Positions 1 to 8,882 of a DNA stretch of 64,000 bases are shown in pieces; the stretch's first letter is position 1, and every line of letters begins with the position of its first letter. The position numbers and the translations under genes are program-made. The notes below the pieces were generated by a model. The model did not search any database, had not been told where the DNA came from, and was given only the letters and a program-made list of their open reading frames with translations. Origin of the DNA: Streptomyces humidus (lineage in GTDB: Bacteria; Actinomycetota; Actinomycetes; Streptomycetales; Streptomycetaceae). The stretch covers positions 204,340 through 268,339 of the forward strand of contig NZ_BMTL01000004.1 in assembly GCF_014649655.1 (NCBI RefSeq). The letters are read 5' to 3'.

Positions 1-2
1 TG

Positions 3-197
3 AAGGAGCGCGAGGAGCTGGATGCAATCCGTCCTGACCTGGACGGCAACCAGATCATGGAGATCCTGGGCGTCGGCCCCGGTCCCGCCATCGGCAAGGC
101 GTACAAGTACCTGCTGGAACTGCGCCTGGAGAATGGCCCGATGGAGTACGACGCCGCGGTGTCGGCTCTCAAGGAATGGTGGGCAGAGCAGGACTGA
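3..197 (+). CDS. CCA tRNA nucleotidyltransferase, C-terminal end (partial)
   Basis: The window opens inside this gene; 64 codons remain before the TGA at 195-197. The visible residues (for example GNQIMEILGVGPGPAIGKAY, then a helix ending WWAEQD) match the C-terminal helical domain of actinobacterial CCA-adding enzymes, which add or repair the 3' CCA of tRNA in the cytoplasm. The catalytic head domain lies upstream, outside the window. Two perfect parS sites within hairpins follow directly. The assignment rests on this tail and on the gene order expected near a Streptomyces oriC. Confidence 0.75.
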   Translation, partial: KEREELDAIRPDLDGNQIMEILGVGPGPAIGKAYKYLLELRLENGPMEYDAAVSALKEWWAEQD

Positions 198-210
198 CGT
201 GTGAGACGCG

Positions 211-234
211 GGTGTGTTTCACGTGAAACACACC
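211..234. terminator. 24-bp palindrome with parS core after the CCA enzyme gene
   Basis: A perfect 24-bp palindrome with five bases added on each side of the parS at 216-229. It lies 14 bases past the stop codon, so it could act as a hairpin terminator as well as a ParB site. Termination is inferred. Confidence 0.45.
216..229. other. parS: parS site 1 (perfect)
   Basis: GTTTCACGTGAAAC, the 14-bp palindrome bound by Streptomyces ParB for origin-region segregation. Perfect match. Confidence 0.93.
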
Positions 235-262
235 TGGCCGATGCGGTGGATGGACATGCGAA

Positions 263-292
263 GGGGCGGTGTTTCACGTGAAACACCGCCCC
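263..292. terminator. 30-bp palindrome with parS core between convergent genes
   Basis: A perfect 30-bp palindrome with arms GGGGCGGT and ACCGCCCC around the parS at 271-284. It lies between the end of the CCA enzyme gene and the convergent end (307) of the LppU-like gene, so it is well placed as a bidirectional terminator. Termination is inferred from structure and position. Confidence 0.5.
271..284. other. parS: parS site 2 (perfect)
   Basis: A second perfect GTTTCACGTGAAAC, 55 bp from site 1. Confidence 0.93.
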
Positions 293-306
293 TGCCTGCT
301 ACTGCC

Positions 307-822
307 TTACTTCTTGTAGTCCTTCAGGCAGAGCAGGAAGTTGGTGCCGTCACCGCTTTCGGTGTACGAGTACTGGAAGTCCTTGGACTTCTCTTCGCAC
401 TTACTGTCGGCCGTGGTCTGCGTGTAGGTACCCTCGACCTTCGCCAGCACGATGAACTGCGCCTGCGAGGAGTCGCACTTGACGACCTCGAGGTCCGGGT
501 TGTTGTCGTCGCTGTTGCCACGGTGCATGCAGTCGCCGACAGCTGCCGTCTTGGCGTCGTCCTGGCTCGATATGTATCCGCCGATGACCGCACCGATGAC
601 CGCGATGACGACGACAACTCGCATGATCAGCTTGAAGCTGACCTTGCGGCGGGGCTGCTCCGGCGGGACCGCGCCGTAGGGGGCGGTGGGGTAGCCGGGC
701 TGGCCGGGCTGCTGGGGGTAGCCGCCCTGCGGCGGGTACGGAGCCTGGCCCTGGGGCTGGCCATAGGACTGCTGGCCCGGCTGCGCGAACGGGTTCTGGC
801 CCTGGGGCGGCGGAGTCGACAT
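307..822 (-). CDS. LppU/SCO3897-like membrane-anchored protein
   Basis: 171 residues. The first ~58 are a low-complexity Pro/Gln/Gly/Tyr tail, followed by Arg-Arg-Lys and one membrane segment (about residues 63-84, VVVVIAVIGAVIGGYI). The ~85-residue outer domain has Cys residues (GDCMH, VVKCDSS, SKCEEK, LLCLKDY) suggesting two disulfides. This is the layout of the LppU/SCO3897 family of actinobacteria, whose function is unknown. The proline-rich part is probably cytoplasmic and the Cys-rich domain external. It is transcribed towards the CCA enzyme gene, with the parS hairpins between them. Confidence 0.75.
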   Translation of the reverse strand: MSTPPPQGQNPFAQPGQQSYGQPQGQAPYPPQGGYPQQPGQPGYPTAPYGAVPPEQPRRKVSFKLIMRVVVVIAVIGAVIGGYISSQDDAKTAAVGDCMHRGNSDDNNPDLEVVKCDSSQAQFIVLAKVEGTYTQTTADSKCEEKSKDFQYSYTESGDGTNFLLCLKDYKK

Positions 823-947
823 TTGGGGGTCCCCCTAGAAAACTTGGACGTGGCGCGAAATCGCTCGCGAGGTAAGACGCACGTAAGTTACCGGGCCCCA
901 CTGACAACCCTGAAGCCGGGCGAAGGTCTGTGTCACTGATGTGACAC

Positions 948-2210
948 TCACCTACGCGCAAAGCGGACCATAGCGCCAGCAACTGCTCCGTAGATAACGG
1001 AGACCGTGACAACAAGCCCCGGTGAGCGTCCGTCGGCGGGCAGCATCAGCGCGGCGACAGCGGCGGCGCCGACGAACGCGACGTTGAACAGGACGTCGTA
1101 GAGCGAGAAGATCCGGCCGCGAAAGCCGTCCTCCACGCAGGCCTGTACGACCGTGTCGGTGGCGATCTTCGCGCCCTGGGTGACCAGCCCCAGGACGAAC
1201 GCGGCGGTGAACGTGGTGAGCTGGGCGAACGGAAGCATCAGGGCGAGCTCCAGAACCGCGGCGACCGCGGCACAGACGGCGATCCAGCGGACCGGACCGA
1301 GCCGGTCCGCAGCCCAGGGGGTCACGACCGCCGCGACGAAGAAGCCGGCGCCGGAGACGCCCACCGCCAGTCCCAGGAGGGCCAGTCCGTCGTCCGGGTC
1401 GGACGACCAGGCGTACCGGCACAGCATCAGCACCATGACGGTCAGGGCGCCGTAGCAGAACCGCATCAGCGAGATCGAGCCGAGAGCCCAGGCGGCCTTT
1501 CTGCGCTGGGGCTCTGCGAGGTGACGTATGCCGGCGGAAAGTCCGTGGGCGGTGCCCTGGAGAGCGCCCGCCAGCCGGGACCTGCCGAGACCGTCGTCGG
1601 GGCCGAGCAGATTCACCGCCATCGAGAGGGAGACCAGTGCGGCGCACAGATACAGCGCGCACGCCAGCAGCACCACGGCCGCGTCGGTGTCCGAGACCGT
1701 CAGGCGGACGACGAAGGCGAGACCACCGCCCGCGACCGCGGCCAGCGTCCCGGCCGTCGGGGAAAGGGAGTTGGCCATCACCAGCCGTTCGCCGTCGACC
1801 ACGCGGGGCAGGGCCGCCGACAGCCCGGCGAGGACGAAACGGTTGACCGCCGTGACACAGAGCGCCGAGGCGTAGAAGAGCCAGTCGGGGACCTTGCCGA
1901 TCATCAGGAAGGCCGTCACCGAAGCCAGCACCGCTCGCAGCAGGTTGCCGTGCAGGAGCACCTGGCGACGGCGCCAGCGGTCGAGCAGGACGCCCGCGAA
2001 GGGACCGACCAGCGAGTAGGGCAGCAACAGGACCGCCATCGCCGAGGCGATCGCAGTGGCCGACGTCTGCTTCTCCGGCGAGAACACGACATAGGTGGCG
2101 AGCGCGACCTGGTAGACGCCGTCCGCGCACTGGGAGAGCAGCCGTACGGCGAGCAGCCGCCGGAAGTCGCTCAGGCGCAGCAGAACGCGCAGATCACGGA
2201 CGACAGCCAT
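948..2210 (-). CDS. MFS transporter
   Basis: 420 residues from the ATG at 2210, which has GAGG eight bases upstream; a GTG at 2216 would add two residues. It is hydrophobic throughout with 10-12 likely membrane helices. The MFS loop motif after helix 2 is visible as GPFAGVLLDRWRRRQVL (near residue 70), and a related Gly/Pro pattern follows helix 8 (AADRLGPVRW). The substrate cannot be read from sequence. It lies downstream of ino1 on the same strand but is separated from it by a strong hairpin, so it probably has its own promoter. Confidence 0.85.
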   Translation of the reverse strand: MAVVRDLRVLLRLSDFRRLLAVRLLSQCADGVYQVALATYVVFSPEKQTSATAIASAMAVLLLPYSLVGPFAGVLLDRWRRRQVLLHGNLLRAVLASVTAFLMIGKVPDWLFYASALCVTAVNRFVLAGLSAALPRVVDGERLVMANSLSPTAGTLAAVAGGGLAFVVRLTVSDTDAAVVLLACALYLCAALVSLSMAVNLLGPDDGLGRSRLAGALQGTAHGLSAGIRHLAEPQRRKAAWALGSISLMRFCYGALTVMVLMLCRYAWSSDPDDGLALLGLAVGVSGAGFFVAAVVTPWAADRLGPVRWIAVCAAVAAVLELALMLPFAQLTTFTAAFVLGLVTQGAKIATDTVVQACVEDGFRGRIFSLYDVLFNVAFVGAAAVAALMLPADGRSPGLVVTVSVIYGAVAGAMVRFARR

Positions 2211-2230
2211 GGGCACAGCCTCACATACGG

Positions 2231-2266
2231 GGAGGGTCCCCGGGACAGGTGACCCGGGGACCCTCC
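2231..2266 (-). terminator. Terminator downstream of ino1
   Basis: Perfect 14-bp arms (GGAGGGTCCCCGGG and its complement) around an 8-base loop, 38 bases past the ino1 stop codon. There is no long U run, as is usual in streptomycetes. Confidence 0.75.
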
Positions 2267-2304
2267 ACAGCCCTGGCAGGAGCGTATTTTCCGTGCGGGG
2301 CGGG

Positions 2305-3387
2305 TTAGCGCTCGACCTCGCCGCGGATGAACTTCTCGACGTTGTCGTACGCCTCGTCGTCGAAGTACTGCACCGGCGGGGACTTCATGAAGTAGCTCGA
2401 CGCCGACAGGATGGGGCCGCCGATGCCGCGGTCCTTGGCGATCTTCGCGGCGCGCAACGCGTCGATGATGACACCCGCGGAGTTCGGGGAGTCCCAGACC
2501 TCGAGCTTGTACTCCAGGTTCAGCGGGACGTCGCCGAAGGCGCGGCCCTCGAGGCGGACGTACGCCCACTTGCGGTCGTCCAGCCAGGCCACGTAGTCCG
2601 AGGGACCGATGTGGACGTTCTTCTCGCCCAGGTCGCGGTCGGGGATCTGCGAGGTGACGGCCTGCGTCTTCGAGATCTTCTTGGACTCGAGGCGGTCGCG
2701 CTCCAGCATGTTCTTGAAGTCCATGTTGCCGCCGACGTTGAGCTGCATGGTGCGCTCGAGACGGACACCGCGGTCCTCGAACAGCTTCGCCATCACGCGG
2801 TGCGTGATGGTGGCGCCGACCTGGGACTTGATGTCATCGCCGACGATCGGGACGCCCGCCTCGGTGAACTTGTCCGCCCACTCCTTGGTGCCGGCGATGA
2901 AGACCGGGAGGGCGTTGACGAAGGCGACCTTGGCGTCGATGGCGGCCTGGGCGTAGAACTTCGCCGCGTCCTCGGAACCGACGGGCAGGTAGCAGACGAG
3001 AACGTCGACCTGCCTGTCCTTGAGGACCTGGACCACGTCGACCGGCGTCTCGGCGGACTCCTCGATGGTCTCGCGGTAGTACTTGCCGAGACCGTCGAGG
3101 GTGTGACCGCGCAGGACCGCGACGCCCTTGTTCGGGACGTCGCAGATCTTGATGGTGTTGTTCTCGCTGGCACCGATGGCGTCCGAGAGGTCGAGACCGA
3201 CCTTCTTCGCGTCGACGTCGAAGGCGGCGACGAACTCGACGTCACCGACGTGGTAGTCCCCGAACTGCACGTGCATCAGGCCCGGGACCTTGGTCGCCGG
3301 GTCGGCGTCCTTGTAGTACTCGACGCCCTGCACCAGCGACGCCGCGCAGTTGCCCACGCCGACGATGGCTACGCGAACCGAACCCAT
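2305..3387 (-). CDS. ino1: Inositol-3-phosphate synthase
   Basis: 360 residues. Converts glucose 6-phosphate to 1D-myo-inositol 3-phosphate, the entry point to mycothiol and phosphatidylinositol in actinobacteria. The N-terminus [18 protein letters not shown] is the NAD-binding loop; the family core follows ([19 protein letters not shown] near residue 190, then [10 protein letters not shown]). The ATG at 3387 was chosen because GGGAG sits eight bases upstream and the protein then begins at the Rossmann strand; an upstream in-frame start would add an unconserved 16 residues. The padR gene lies 44 bases upstream on the same strand, so the two are probably one transcript. Confidence 0.95.
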   Translation of the reverse strand: MGSVRVAIVGVGNCAASLVQGVEYYKDADPATKVPGLMHVQFGDYHVGDVEFVAAFDVDAKKVGLDLSDAIGASENNTIKICDVPNKGVAVLRGHTLDGLGKYYRETIEESAETPVDVVQVLKDRQVDVLVCYLPVGSEDAAKFYAQAAIDAKVAFVNALPVFIAGTKEWADKFTEAGVPIVGDDIKSQVGATITHRVMAKLFEDRGVRLERTMQLNVGGNMDFKNMLERDRLESKKISKTQAVTSQIPDRDLGEKNVHIGPSDYVAWLDDRKWAYVRLEGRAFGDVPLNLEYKLEVWDSPNSAGVIIDALRAAKIAKDRGIGGPILSASSYFMKSPPVQYFDDEAYDNVEKFIRGEVER

Positions 3388-3431
3388 TCCGGTTGCTCCC
3401 TGTGTGTACGAGTGAGGCCCTGGATGGGCGC

Positions 3432-4115
3432 TCACGTGGCGGTTTCGTCGGGCGAATCCGTCCCGGAGGTGACTCCGGGACGGGGCAGGCCGCCCGTCGA
3501 TCCAGATGTGTTGTGCTGCTGAGCGGACCCCCCGGACGGTGAACCCTTCAGGTCCCGTCCGGCCCGCTCGCTCTCGATGAGCTCGTTCAGCCAGCGCACT
3601 TCGCGCTCCACGGACTCCATTCCGTGGCGCTGGAGCTCAAGCGTGTAGTCGTCGAGGCGTTCCCGGGTGCGTGCCAGGGAGGCGCGCATCTTCTCCAGAC
3701 GCTCCTCCAGCCGGCTGCGACGGCCCTCCAGCACGCGCATGCGGACATCGCGCGACGTCTGGCCGAAGAAGGCGAAACGAGCGGCGAAGGTCTCGTCCTC
3801 GTACGCGTCGGGGCCGGTCTGGGAGAGAAGCTCCTCGAAGTGCTCTTTCCCCTCCGCCGTCAATCGATAGACGATCTTGGCGCGTCGCCCTGCGAGTGGA
3901 GCTGCGAGGGCGTCCTCCGGGGTGCTCCCCGGCTCTTCGATCAACCAGCCGTTGGCGACCAGCGTCTTGAGGCAGGGGTAGAGCGTGCCGTAGCTGAACG
4001 CACGGAACACACCCAACGACGTATTGAGTCGTTTGCGCAGCTCATAGCCGTGCATGGGGGACTCGCGCAGGAGGCCGAGGACGGCGAACTCAAGGATTCC
4101 GGAACGCCGGCTCAT
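3432..4115 (-). CDS. PadR-family transcriptional regulator
   Basis: 227 residues. The N-terminal winged helix (about residues 5-85) has the PadR hallmarks: [19 protein letters not shown], then [18 protein letters not shown]. The long C-terminal part (about 110-190) is a charged coiled-coil-like dimerisation arm with many Arg/Glu heptads, and the last ~30 residues are disordered. It lies directly before ino1, and a perfect palindrome with PadR-type ATGT/ACAT ends sits 31 bases before its start. That fits an autoregulated padR-ino1 unit. The inducer is unknown. Confidence 0.9.
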   Translation of the reverse strand: MSRRSGILEFAVLGLLRESPMHGYELRKRLNTSLGVFRAFSYGTLYPCLKTLVANGWLIEEPGSTPEDALAAPLAGRRAKIVYRLTAEGKEHFEELLSQTGPDAYEDETFAARFAFFGQTSRDVRMRVLEGRRSRLEERLEKMRASLARTRERLDDYTLELQRHGMESVEREVRWLNELIESERAGRDLKGSPSGGSAQQHNTSGSTGGLPRPGVTSGTDSPDETAT

Positions 4116-4145
4116 CGTCGCCCCCTCTCGGCTTTATGCCGCGCT

Positions 4146-4166
4146 GATGTATCGACTCGATACATC
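4146..4166. promoter_or_regulatory. Probable PadR operator
   Basis: Perfect inverted repeat GATGTATCGA-C-TCGATACATC. It contains ATGT and ACAT at the spacing typical of PadR boxes and lies 31 bases upstream of the padR ATG. Regulation of padR-ino1 is inferred. Confidence 0.7.
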
Positions 4167-4468
4167 TAGACGATAGAACGGCCTTCCGGATGCGACAAGT
4201 GGAGAGATGGTGAACGGGATCACATCACGGATTCATTGCAGGCGAGATGCCTGATTTGGGGTGAACTTCGGGGCTAGGCGGGTTTTGGTGGTGCGTAGTC
4301 TGTGCGCCATGCACACCACCGGGACCCATGAGACGCCGGGGGGCGTCGAGGTCCTCGGTGCAGTACGGGTGAATGCGCAAGCGACCACATCCGTACTTCG
4401 GGGGGACAGGAAACCAGCCGCCTTTTCCAGGCGCGCACGGATGCGCCTGCCCGAGGAGTAATCGTTCG
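4167..4468. other. Intergenic region between padR and the PBP gene
   Basis: About 300 bases between divergent genes, holding their promoters. I see no gene or known RNA element. GAGGAG at 4453-4458 is the ribosome binding site of the PBP gene. Confidence 0.5.
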
Positions 4469-7144
4469 ATGAGCGAGCACCGTCGCAAACCGCCGCAGCC
4501 GCAGGGAGACGGACGTGCCGCGGCCCGACGCGGCCAGTCCGGTGCGTCCTCCGGCCGCCGCGCGGCACCGCGAGGCGCCACCGGATCTCCTGCCGACTAC
4601 GGGTTGGGCCACGGGTCCGGAAGTGAGCAGCAGCCGACCGGCAGCCGCGCCGACGCCCGACGCGCGTCCCAGAGAAGTCAGGGCGGCGGTCGGCGTAGAT
4701 CAGCCGATCTCGCAGCGGGTCGCCGCGGCGGCCAGACCGGCCCCGGACGGGGCAGGGGGCGCTCGGCGCCCGACCGGAAACGTCTGATCGACTACCCGCG
4801 CGCTGACAAGTACGGCTGGCAGCGCTGGATGCCGTCGTGGAAGCTCGTCGCGGGTCTGTTCGTTGGCTTCGTCGGCAGCCTGGTGGCCGTGGCAGGCATC
4901 GGGTACGCCATGGTGGGCATCCCGGACGTCGCCAAGACGGCCACGGCGCAGAACAACGTCTACTACTGGAAGGACGGCAGCCAGATGGTTGCCACCGGTG
5001 GTGAGACGAACCGTCAGAACATCGACCTCTCGCAGATCCCGGAGGAGATGCGCTGGGCGGTGATCTCCCAGGAGAACAAGACCTTCTACGACGACAGCGG
5101 CATCGACCCCAAGGGCATCGCCCGTGCCGTGTTCAACATGGCCCGGGGCGGACAGACGCAGGGTGGATCGACGATCACCCAGCAGTACGTCAAGAACGCC
5201 ATGCTGAACGACCAGTCGCAGACGATCTCCCGGAAGTTCAAGGAGATCTTCGTGTCCATAAAGGTGGGTGCGGAGGTCGACAAGGACCAGATCATGGCGG
5301 GCTACCTGAACTCCGCCTACTACGGACGCAACGCCTACGGGATCCAGGCCGCAGCCCGCGCCTACTTCAACAAGGACGCGATCAAGCTCAACCCGGGTGA
5401 GTGCGCGTTCCTCGCCGCCATGCTGAAGGGCGCCACGTACTACGACCCGGCCGGCGCGACGTCCGTCGACTCGGTCGGCGCGACGCCCGCGGCCAACAGC
5501 AAGCGGGCCTATCGCCAGATGCAGGACACCCTCGACAAGATGGTCGAGTACGGCCATCTCGACGCGTCGGTGCGGGCGAAGTACCCCACGCTCCCCAAGT
5601 GGCAGAACCCCCGGTCGAACACCGACCTGAAGGGTCAGATCGGCTATCTCGTCGACCTCGCCAACGGTTACCTGGTGACCCACAGCAAGGAGACCGGGGT
5701 CACCCAGGACCTGCTGCAGCAGGGCGGCTTCTCGATCTACACGACCTTCGACAAGAAGAAGGTCAACGAGCTGGAGACGGCGGTCAAGAAGGTCCAGGAC
5801 GCCAACATCAAGCCGGAGCGACGGCCGGACACGGACACGCACGTCCAGTTCGGTGGAGCATCCGTGGAGCCGGACACCGGCGCCATCCGGGCCATCTACG
5901 GCGGCCAGGACGCCACCAAGCACTTCACCGACAACGCGGACCAGACCGGTGCCCAGGTCGGTTCGACCTTCAAGCCGTTCGTGCTGGCGGCCGCGATGAC
6001 CTGGGGTGTGCGCGATCCGGACCTGGGGTCCTCGCAGGCGCAGGACGAGCGCACCATCGTCTCGCCCAAGAGCCTGTTCAGCGGCCAGAACAAGCTGAAG
6101 ATCAGGAACTACGACCGCTCGATCTGGAAGAACGAGAAGGGCGAGGAGTGGCTCCAGACCAATGACGGCAACGTCTCTGTGGGCGACGCGCCCGACTTCA
6201 AGATCGACCTGCGTGAGGCGATGCGCGAGTCCGTGAACTCCGCCTTCGTGCAGCTCGGTATGGACGTGGGCCTGGACAAGGTCAAGGACTCCGCCGTCCA
6301 GGCGGGCCTGAAGGAGTCCAGCCTGACCAACAGTGGCTTCCCGTCGTTCTCGATCGGCATCTCCGACCCGAGTGCGATCCGGATGGCCGGCGCCTACGCC
6401 ACCTTCGCCTCCAGCGGCAAGCAGCGGGACCCGTACTCCGTGGAAAAGGTCACGAGCGAGAAGGGCCAGATCTTCACGCACAGGACGCAGACGAAGCAGG
6501 CGTTCACCGACAAGGTCGCCGACAATGTGACCGATGTCCTGAAGACGGTGGTCGAGAAGGGCACCGGCACCAACGCGCAGCTGCCGGGCCGTGAGGTGGC
6601 GGGCAAGACCGGTACCACCGACGGCAACAAGTCGGCCTGGTTCGTGGGCTACACCCCGCAACTGTCGACCGCGGTCACCATGTTCCGCTACGACGACGAC
6701 GAGACGAAGAAGAACCGTACGTTCCTGGAGATGTTCGGCACGGGTGGCCAGAAGAAGATCCACGGCGCTTCGTTCCCGGCGCAGATCTGGCACGACTACA
6801 TGCTCGAGGCGCTGCAGGGCACTCCGGCGAAGGACTTCCCGGAGCCGCAGCCCATCGGTGAGGTCGTCAACGCGGAACCGTCGCCGACCCCGACGCCGTC
6901 GGCCAGCGAGCCCGAGGAGGAGCCGTCACCCTCCCCGTCGCCGAGCAAGTCGGCGGTCGAGCCGTCGCCGTCGCCGTCGGATACCTGCAACAAGTTCTTC
7001 GGTTGCCCGAACGACGGTGGGACGACCAACGGCAACGGGAATGGCGGCACGGGCGAGGCGAGCCCGTCACCGAGCCCCTCCGAGAGCCCGGCCGACACAA
7101 GAGGGAACACCAACGGCGGCATCTTCGGAGGCCCGGGCGGGTGA
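4469..7144 (+). CDS. Class A penicillin-binding protein (glycosyltransferase/transpeptidase)
   Basis: 891 residues from the ATG at 4469 (GAGGAG ten bases upstream). A basic, disordered cytoplasmic tail (1-120) precedes one membrane anchor (about 125-150). The GT51 domain shows ENKTFYDDSGID near 201 and GGSTITQQYVKN near 235. The transpeptidase domain carries Ser499-T-F-K, SVNSAF (near 590) and Lys713-T-G-T-T. The extracellular end is a low-complexity Ser/Pro/Thr/Glu tail followed by a Gly/Asn-rich stretch with Cys residues. It polymerises glycan strands and cross-links peptides outside the membrane. Its start is divergent from padR and it ends just before two parS sites. Confidence 0.95.
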   Translation: MSEHRRKPPQPQGDGRAAARRGQSGASSGRRAAPRGATGSPADYGLGHGSGSEQQPTGSRADARRASQRSQGGGRRRSADLAAGRRGGQTGPGRGRGRSAPDRKRLIDYPRADKYGWQRWMPSWKLVAGLFVGFVGSLVAVAGIGYAMVGIPDVAKTATAQNNVYYWKDGSQMVATGGETNRQNIDLSQIPEEMRWAVISQENKTFYDDSGIDPKGIARAVFNMARGGQTQGGSTITQQYVKNAMLNDQSQTISRKFKEIFVSIKVGAEVDKDQIMAGYLNSAYYGRNAYGIQAAARAYFNKDAIKLNPGECAFLAAMLKGATYYDPAGATSVDSVGATPAANSKRAYRQMQDTLDKMVEYGHLDASVRAKYPTLPKWQNPRSNTDLKGQIGYLVDLANGYLVTHSKETGVTQDLLQQGGFSIYTTFDKKKVNELETAVKKVQDANIKPERRPDTDTHVQFGGASVEPDTGAIRAIYGGQDATKHFTDNADQTGAQVGSTFKPFVLAAAMTWGVRDPDLGSSQAQDERTIVSPKSLFSGQNKLKIRNYDRSIWKNEKGEEWLQTNDGNVSVGDAPDFKIDLREAMRESVNSAFVQLGMDVGLDKVKDSAVQAGLKESSLTNSGFPSFSIGISDPSAIRMAGAYATFASSGKQRDPYSVEKVTSEKGQIFTHRTQTKQAFTDKVADNVTDVLKTVVEKGTGTNAQLPGREVAGKTGTTDGNKSAWFVGYTPQLSTAVTMFRYDDDETKKNRTFLEMFGTGGQKKIHGASFPAQIWHDYMLEALQGTPAKDFPEPQPIGEVVNAEPSPTPTPSASEPEEEPSPSPSPSKSAVEPSPSPSDTCNKFFGCPNDGGTTNGNGNGGTGEASPSPSPSESPADTRGNTNGGIFGGPGG

Positions 7145-7168
7145 TCGGCACTATCGCCCACCTTGCGT

Positions 7169-7182
7169 GTTTCACGTGAAAC
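7169..7182. other. parS: parS site 3 (perfect)
   Basis: GTTTCACGTGAAAC, 24 bases past the PBP stop codon. Confidence 0.93.
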
Positions 7183-7190
7183 ATGCGCAT

Positions 7191-7204
7191 GTTTCACGTG
7201 AAAC
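7191..7204. other. parS: parS site 4 (perfect)
   Basis: GTTTCACGTGAAAC, 22 bp centre to centre from site 3 (about two helical turns). It abuts the following terminator hairpin. Confidence 0.93.
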
Positions 7205-7241
7205 GAGGGCCGCTCCACCGGACCAGGTGGGGCGGCCCTCG
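7204..7241 (+). terminator. Terminator of the PBP gene
   Basis: Ten-base perfect arms CGAGGGCCGC and GCGGCCCTCG, extended by six more pairs including one G-T, around a 6-base loop. Confidence 0.75.
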
Positions 7242-7276
7242 GCGCTTTCCTGGCTCCGTACGGCAGGATGGCGCCC

Positions 7277-8776
7277 ATGCCCAGTGCAGAATCCTCGCCG
7301 GCGCGCGTGCATGAGCCGGATCCGGTAAAGCCGACCAGTGACGATCCGGTGGCCGCGGCCGGCAGTGAGCTGATCGGCGGTCCTCTCGGCCGGCGGGCCC
7401 TGCTGGGGACGTCCTGGTGGACTCCCGTACGGATCGTCGCGCTCGTGGCGATCGGGATGTTCGCCCTCGGACTGATCCAGAAGGCGCCCTGCTACAACGG
7501 GGGCTGGTTCTTCGGAGCCACCTCCCAGTACACGCACGCCTGCTATTCGGACATCCCGCACCTCTACCAGGGGCGTGGCTTCGCCGATGGACTCGTCCCG
7601 TACTTCGACAAGCTCCCAGGTGACATGGACTACCTGGAGTACCCGGTGCTCACCGGCGTGTTCATGGAGGTGGCCAACTGGCTGGCGCCCGGCGGGGGCA
7701 GCATCCAGGATCAGGAGCAGTGGTACTGGATCGTCAACGCCGGGATGCTGATGGCATGCGCGGCCGTCATCGCCGTCTGCGTGACGCGCACACATGCCCG
7801 GCGTCCCTGGGACGGCCTGTTGGTCGCCCTGGCACCCGCCTTCGCGTTGACCGCGACCATCAACTGGGACCTCCTGGCGGTCGCCCTGACGGCCGCCGCG
7901 ATGCTCATGTGGTCCCGGGGCCGGTCGCTGGCTTTCGGGGTCCTGCTGGGGCTTGCCACGGCCGCCAAGCTCTATCCCGTCTTCCTCCTCGGCCCCCTGT
8001 TCGTGCTGTGCTGGCGCGCGGGCAAGTGGCGGGACTTCGGCAAGGCGCTGGGCGGTGCGACCGTCTCCTGGCTGGTGGTGAACCTGCCGGTCATGCTCTT
8101 CGCCTTCGAAGGCTGGTCGAAGTTCTACCGGTTCAGCCAGGAGCGGGGCGTCGACTTCGGCTCCTTCTGGCTGATCCTGGCCCAGAACTCCAGCGACCCG
8201 CTCACCACCGACAGCGTCAACACCCTTGCCACCCTTCTCGTCGCGCTGTGCGCCGTGGGCATCGCGGTGCTGGCGCTGACCGCCGCCCGCCGTCCCCGCT
8301 TCGCCCAGCTGGCGTTCCTGATCGTGGCGGCCTTCATCATCACCAACAAGGTCTACTCGCCGCAGTACGTCCTGTGGCTGGTGCCGCTGGCGGTGCTGGC
8401 CCGGCCGAAGTGGCGGGACTTCCTTGTCTGGCAGGCGTGCGAGGTCGCCTACTTCCTCGGCATCTGGATGTACCTCGCGTACACGATGAGCGGAGACACC
8501 CACAAAGGCCTGCCGACCGACGGCTACCACTGGGTGATCGGCGTGCACCTGCTGGGGACGCTCTACCTGTGCGGTGTGGTCGTCCGCGACATCCTCATGC
8601 CGGAACGGGACGTGGTGCGGCGAGCCGGCGACGACGACCCCTCCGGCGGCGTGCTCGACGGGGCGGAGGACGTCTTCGTTCTCGGCCCCGCGGCGCATCC
8701 GCCCCGGCACTCTTTCCCCTTCGACGGGCCACAGGTGGAGTGGGGCAAGCAGGAAGTCGTCGACAGTTCGCCCTGA
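7277..8776 (+). CDS. GT87-type integral membrane glycosyltransferase
   Basis: 499 residues from the ATG at 7277; an ATG at 7268 is also in frame, and neither has a strong ribosome site. After ~45 polar residues there are about ten hydrophobic segments. The extracytoplasmic DMDYLEYPVLTGVF (near residue 118) resembles the acidic/Tyr loop of actinobacterial polyprenyl-phosphate mannosyl- and arabinosyltransferases, and ATAAKLYPVFLLGPL (near 232) is typical of the GT87/DUF2029 group. It probably uses a lipid-linked sugar donor at the outer membrane face. The acceptor is unknown. It ends in a convergent arrangement with the racemase-like gene, separated by a very strong hairpin. Confidence 0.75.
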   Translation: MPSAESSPARVHEPDPVKPTSDDPVAAAGSELIGGPLGRRALLGTSWWTPVRIVALVAIGMFALGLIQKAPCYNGGWFFGATSQYTHACYSDIPHLYQGRGFADGLVPYFDKLPGDMDYLEYPVLTGVFMEVANWLAPGGGSIQDQEQWYWIVNAGMLMACAAVIAVCVTRTHARRPWDGLLVALAPAFALTATINWDLLAVALTAAAMLMWSRGRSLAFGVLLGLATAAKLYPVFLLGPLFVLCWRAGKWRDFGKALGGATVSWLVVNLPVMLFAFEGWSKFYRFSQERGVDFGSFWLILAQNSSDPLTTDSVNTLATLLVALCAVGIAVLALTAARRPRFAQLAFLIVAAFIITNKVYSPQYVLWLVPLAVLARPKWRDFLVWQACEVAYFLGIWMYLAYTMSGDTHKGLPTDGYHWVIGVHLLGTLYLCGVVVRDILMPERDVVRRAGDDDPSGGVLDGAEDVFVLGPAAHPPRHSFPFDGPQVEWGKQEVVDSSP

Positions 8777-8800
8777 GCGAACAGTCTGTTGTCCGGCGCC

Positions 8801-8851
8801 GGACACGGATGTGGCCGTACGCGGATCCCGCGTACGGCCACATCCGTGTCC
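8801..8851. terminator. Bidirectional terminator, 24-bp perfect arms
   Basis: Arms at 8801-8824 and 8828-8851 are exact complements around a 3-base loop. The hairpin sits between two convergent genes, 24 bases from one stop codon and 31 from the other. A further 14-bp palindrome (GTCCGGCGCCGGAC, 8791-8804) overlaps its left end. Confidence 0.8.
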
Positions 8852-8882
8852 CCTGGGCTCTGCCCGGGCGTCCTGGGGACCG

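Noticed and set aside
214..939. Frames starting with MFHVKH (for example at 214)
   Set aside because: The residues are just translated parS DNA; the frame runs antisense to the LppU-like gene.
4700..6793. 697-codon minus-strand frame across the PBP gene
   Set aside because: Antisense shadow: its codons are forced by the G/C third positions of the PBP gene, and the product has no known motif.
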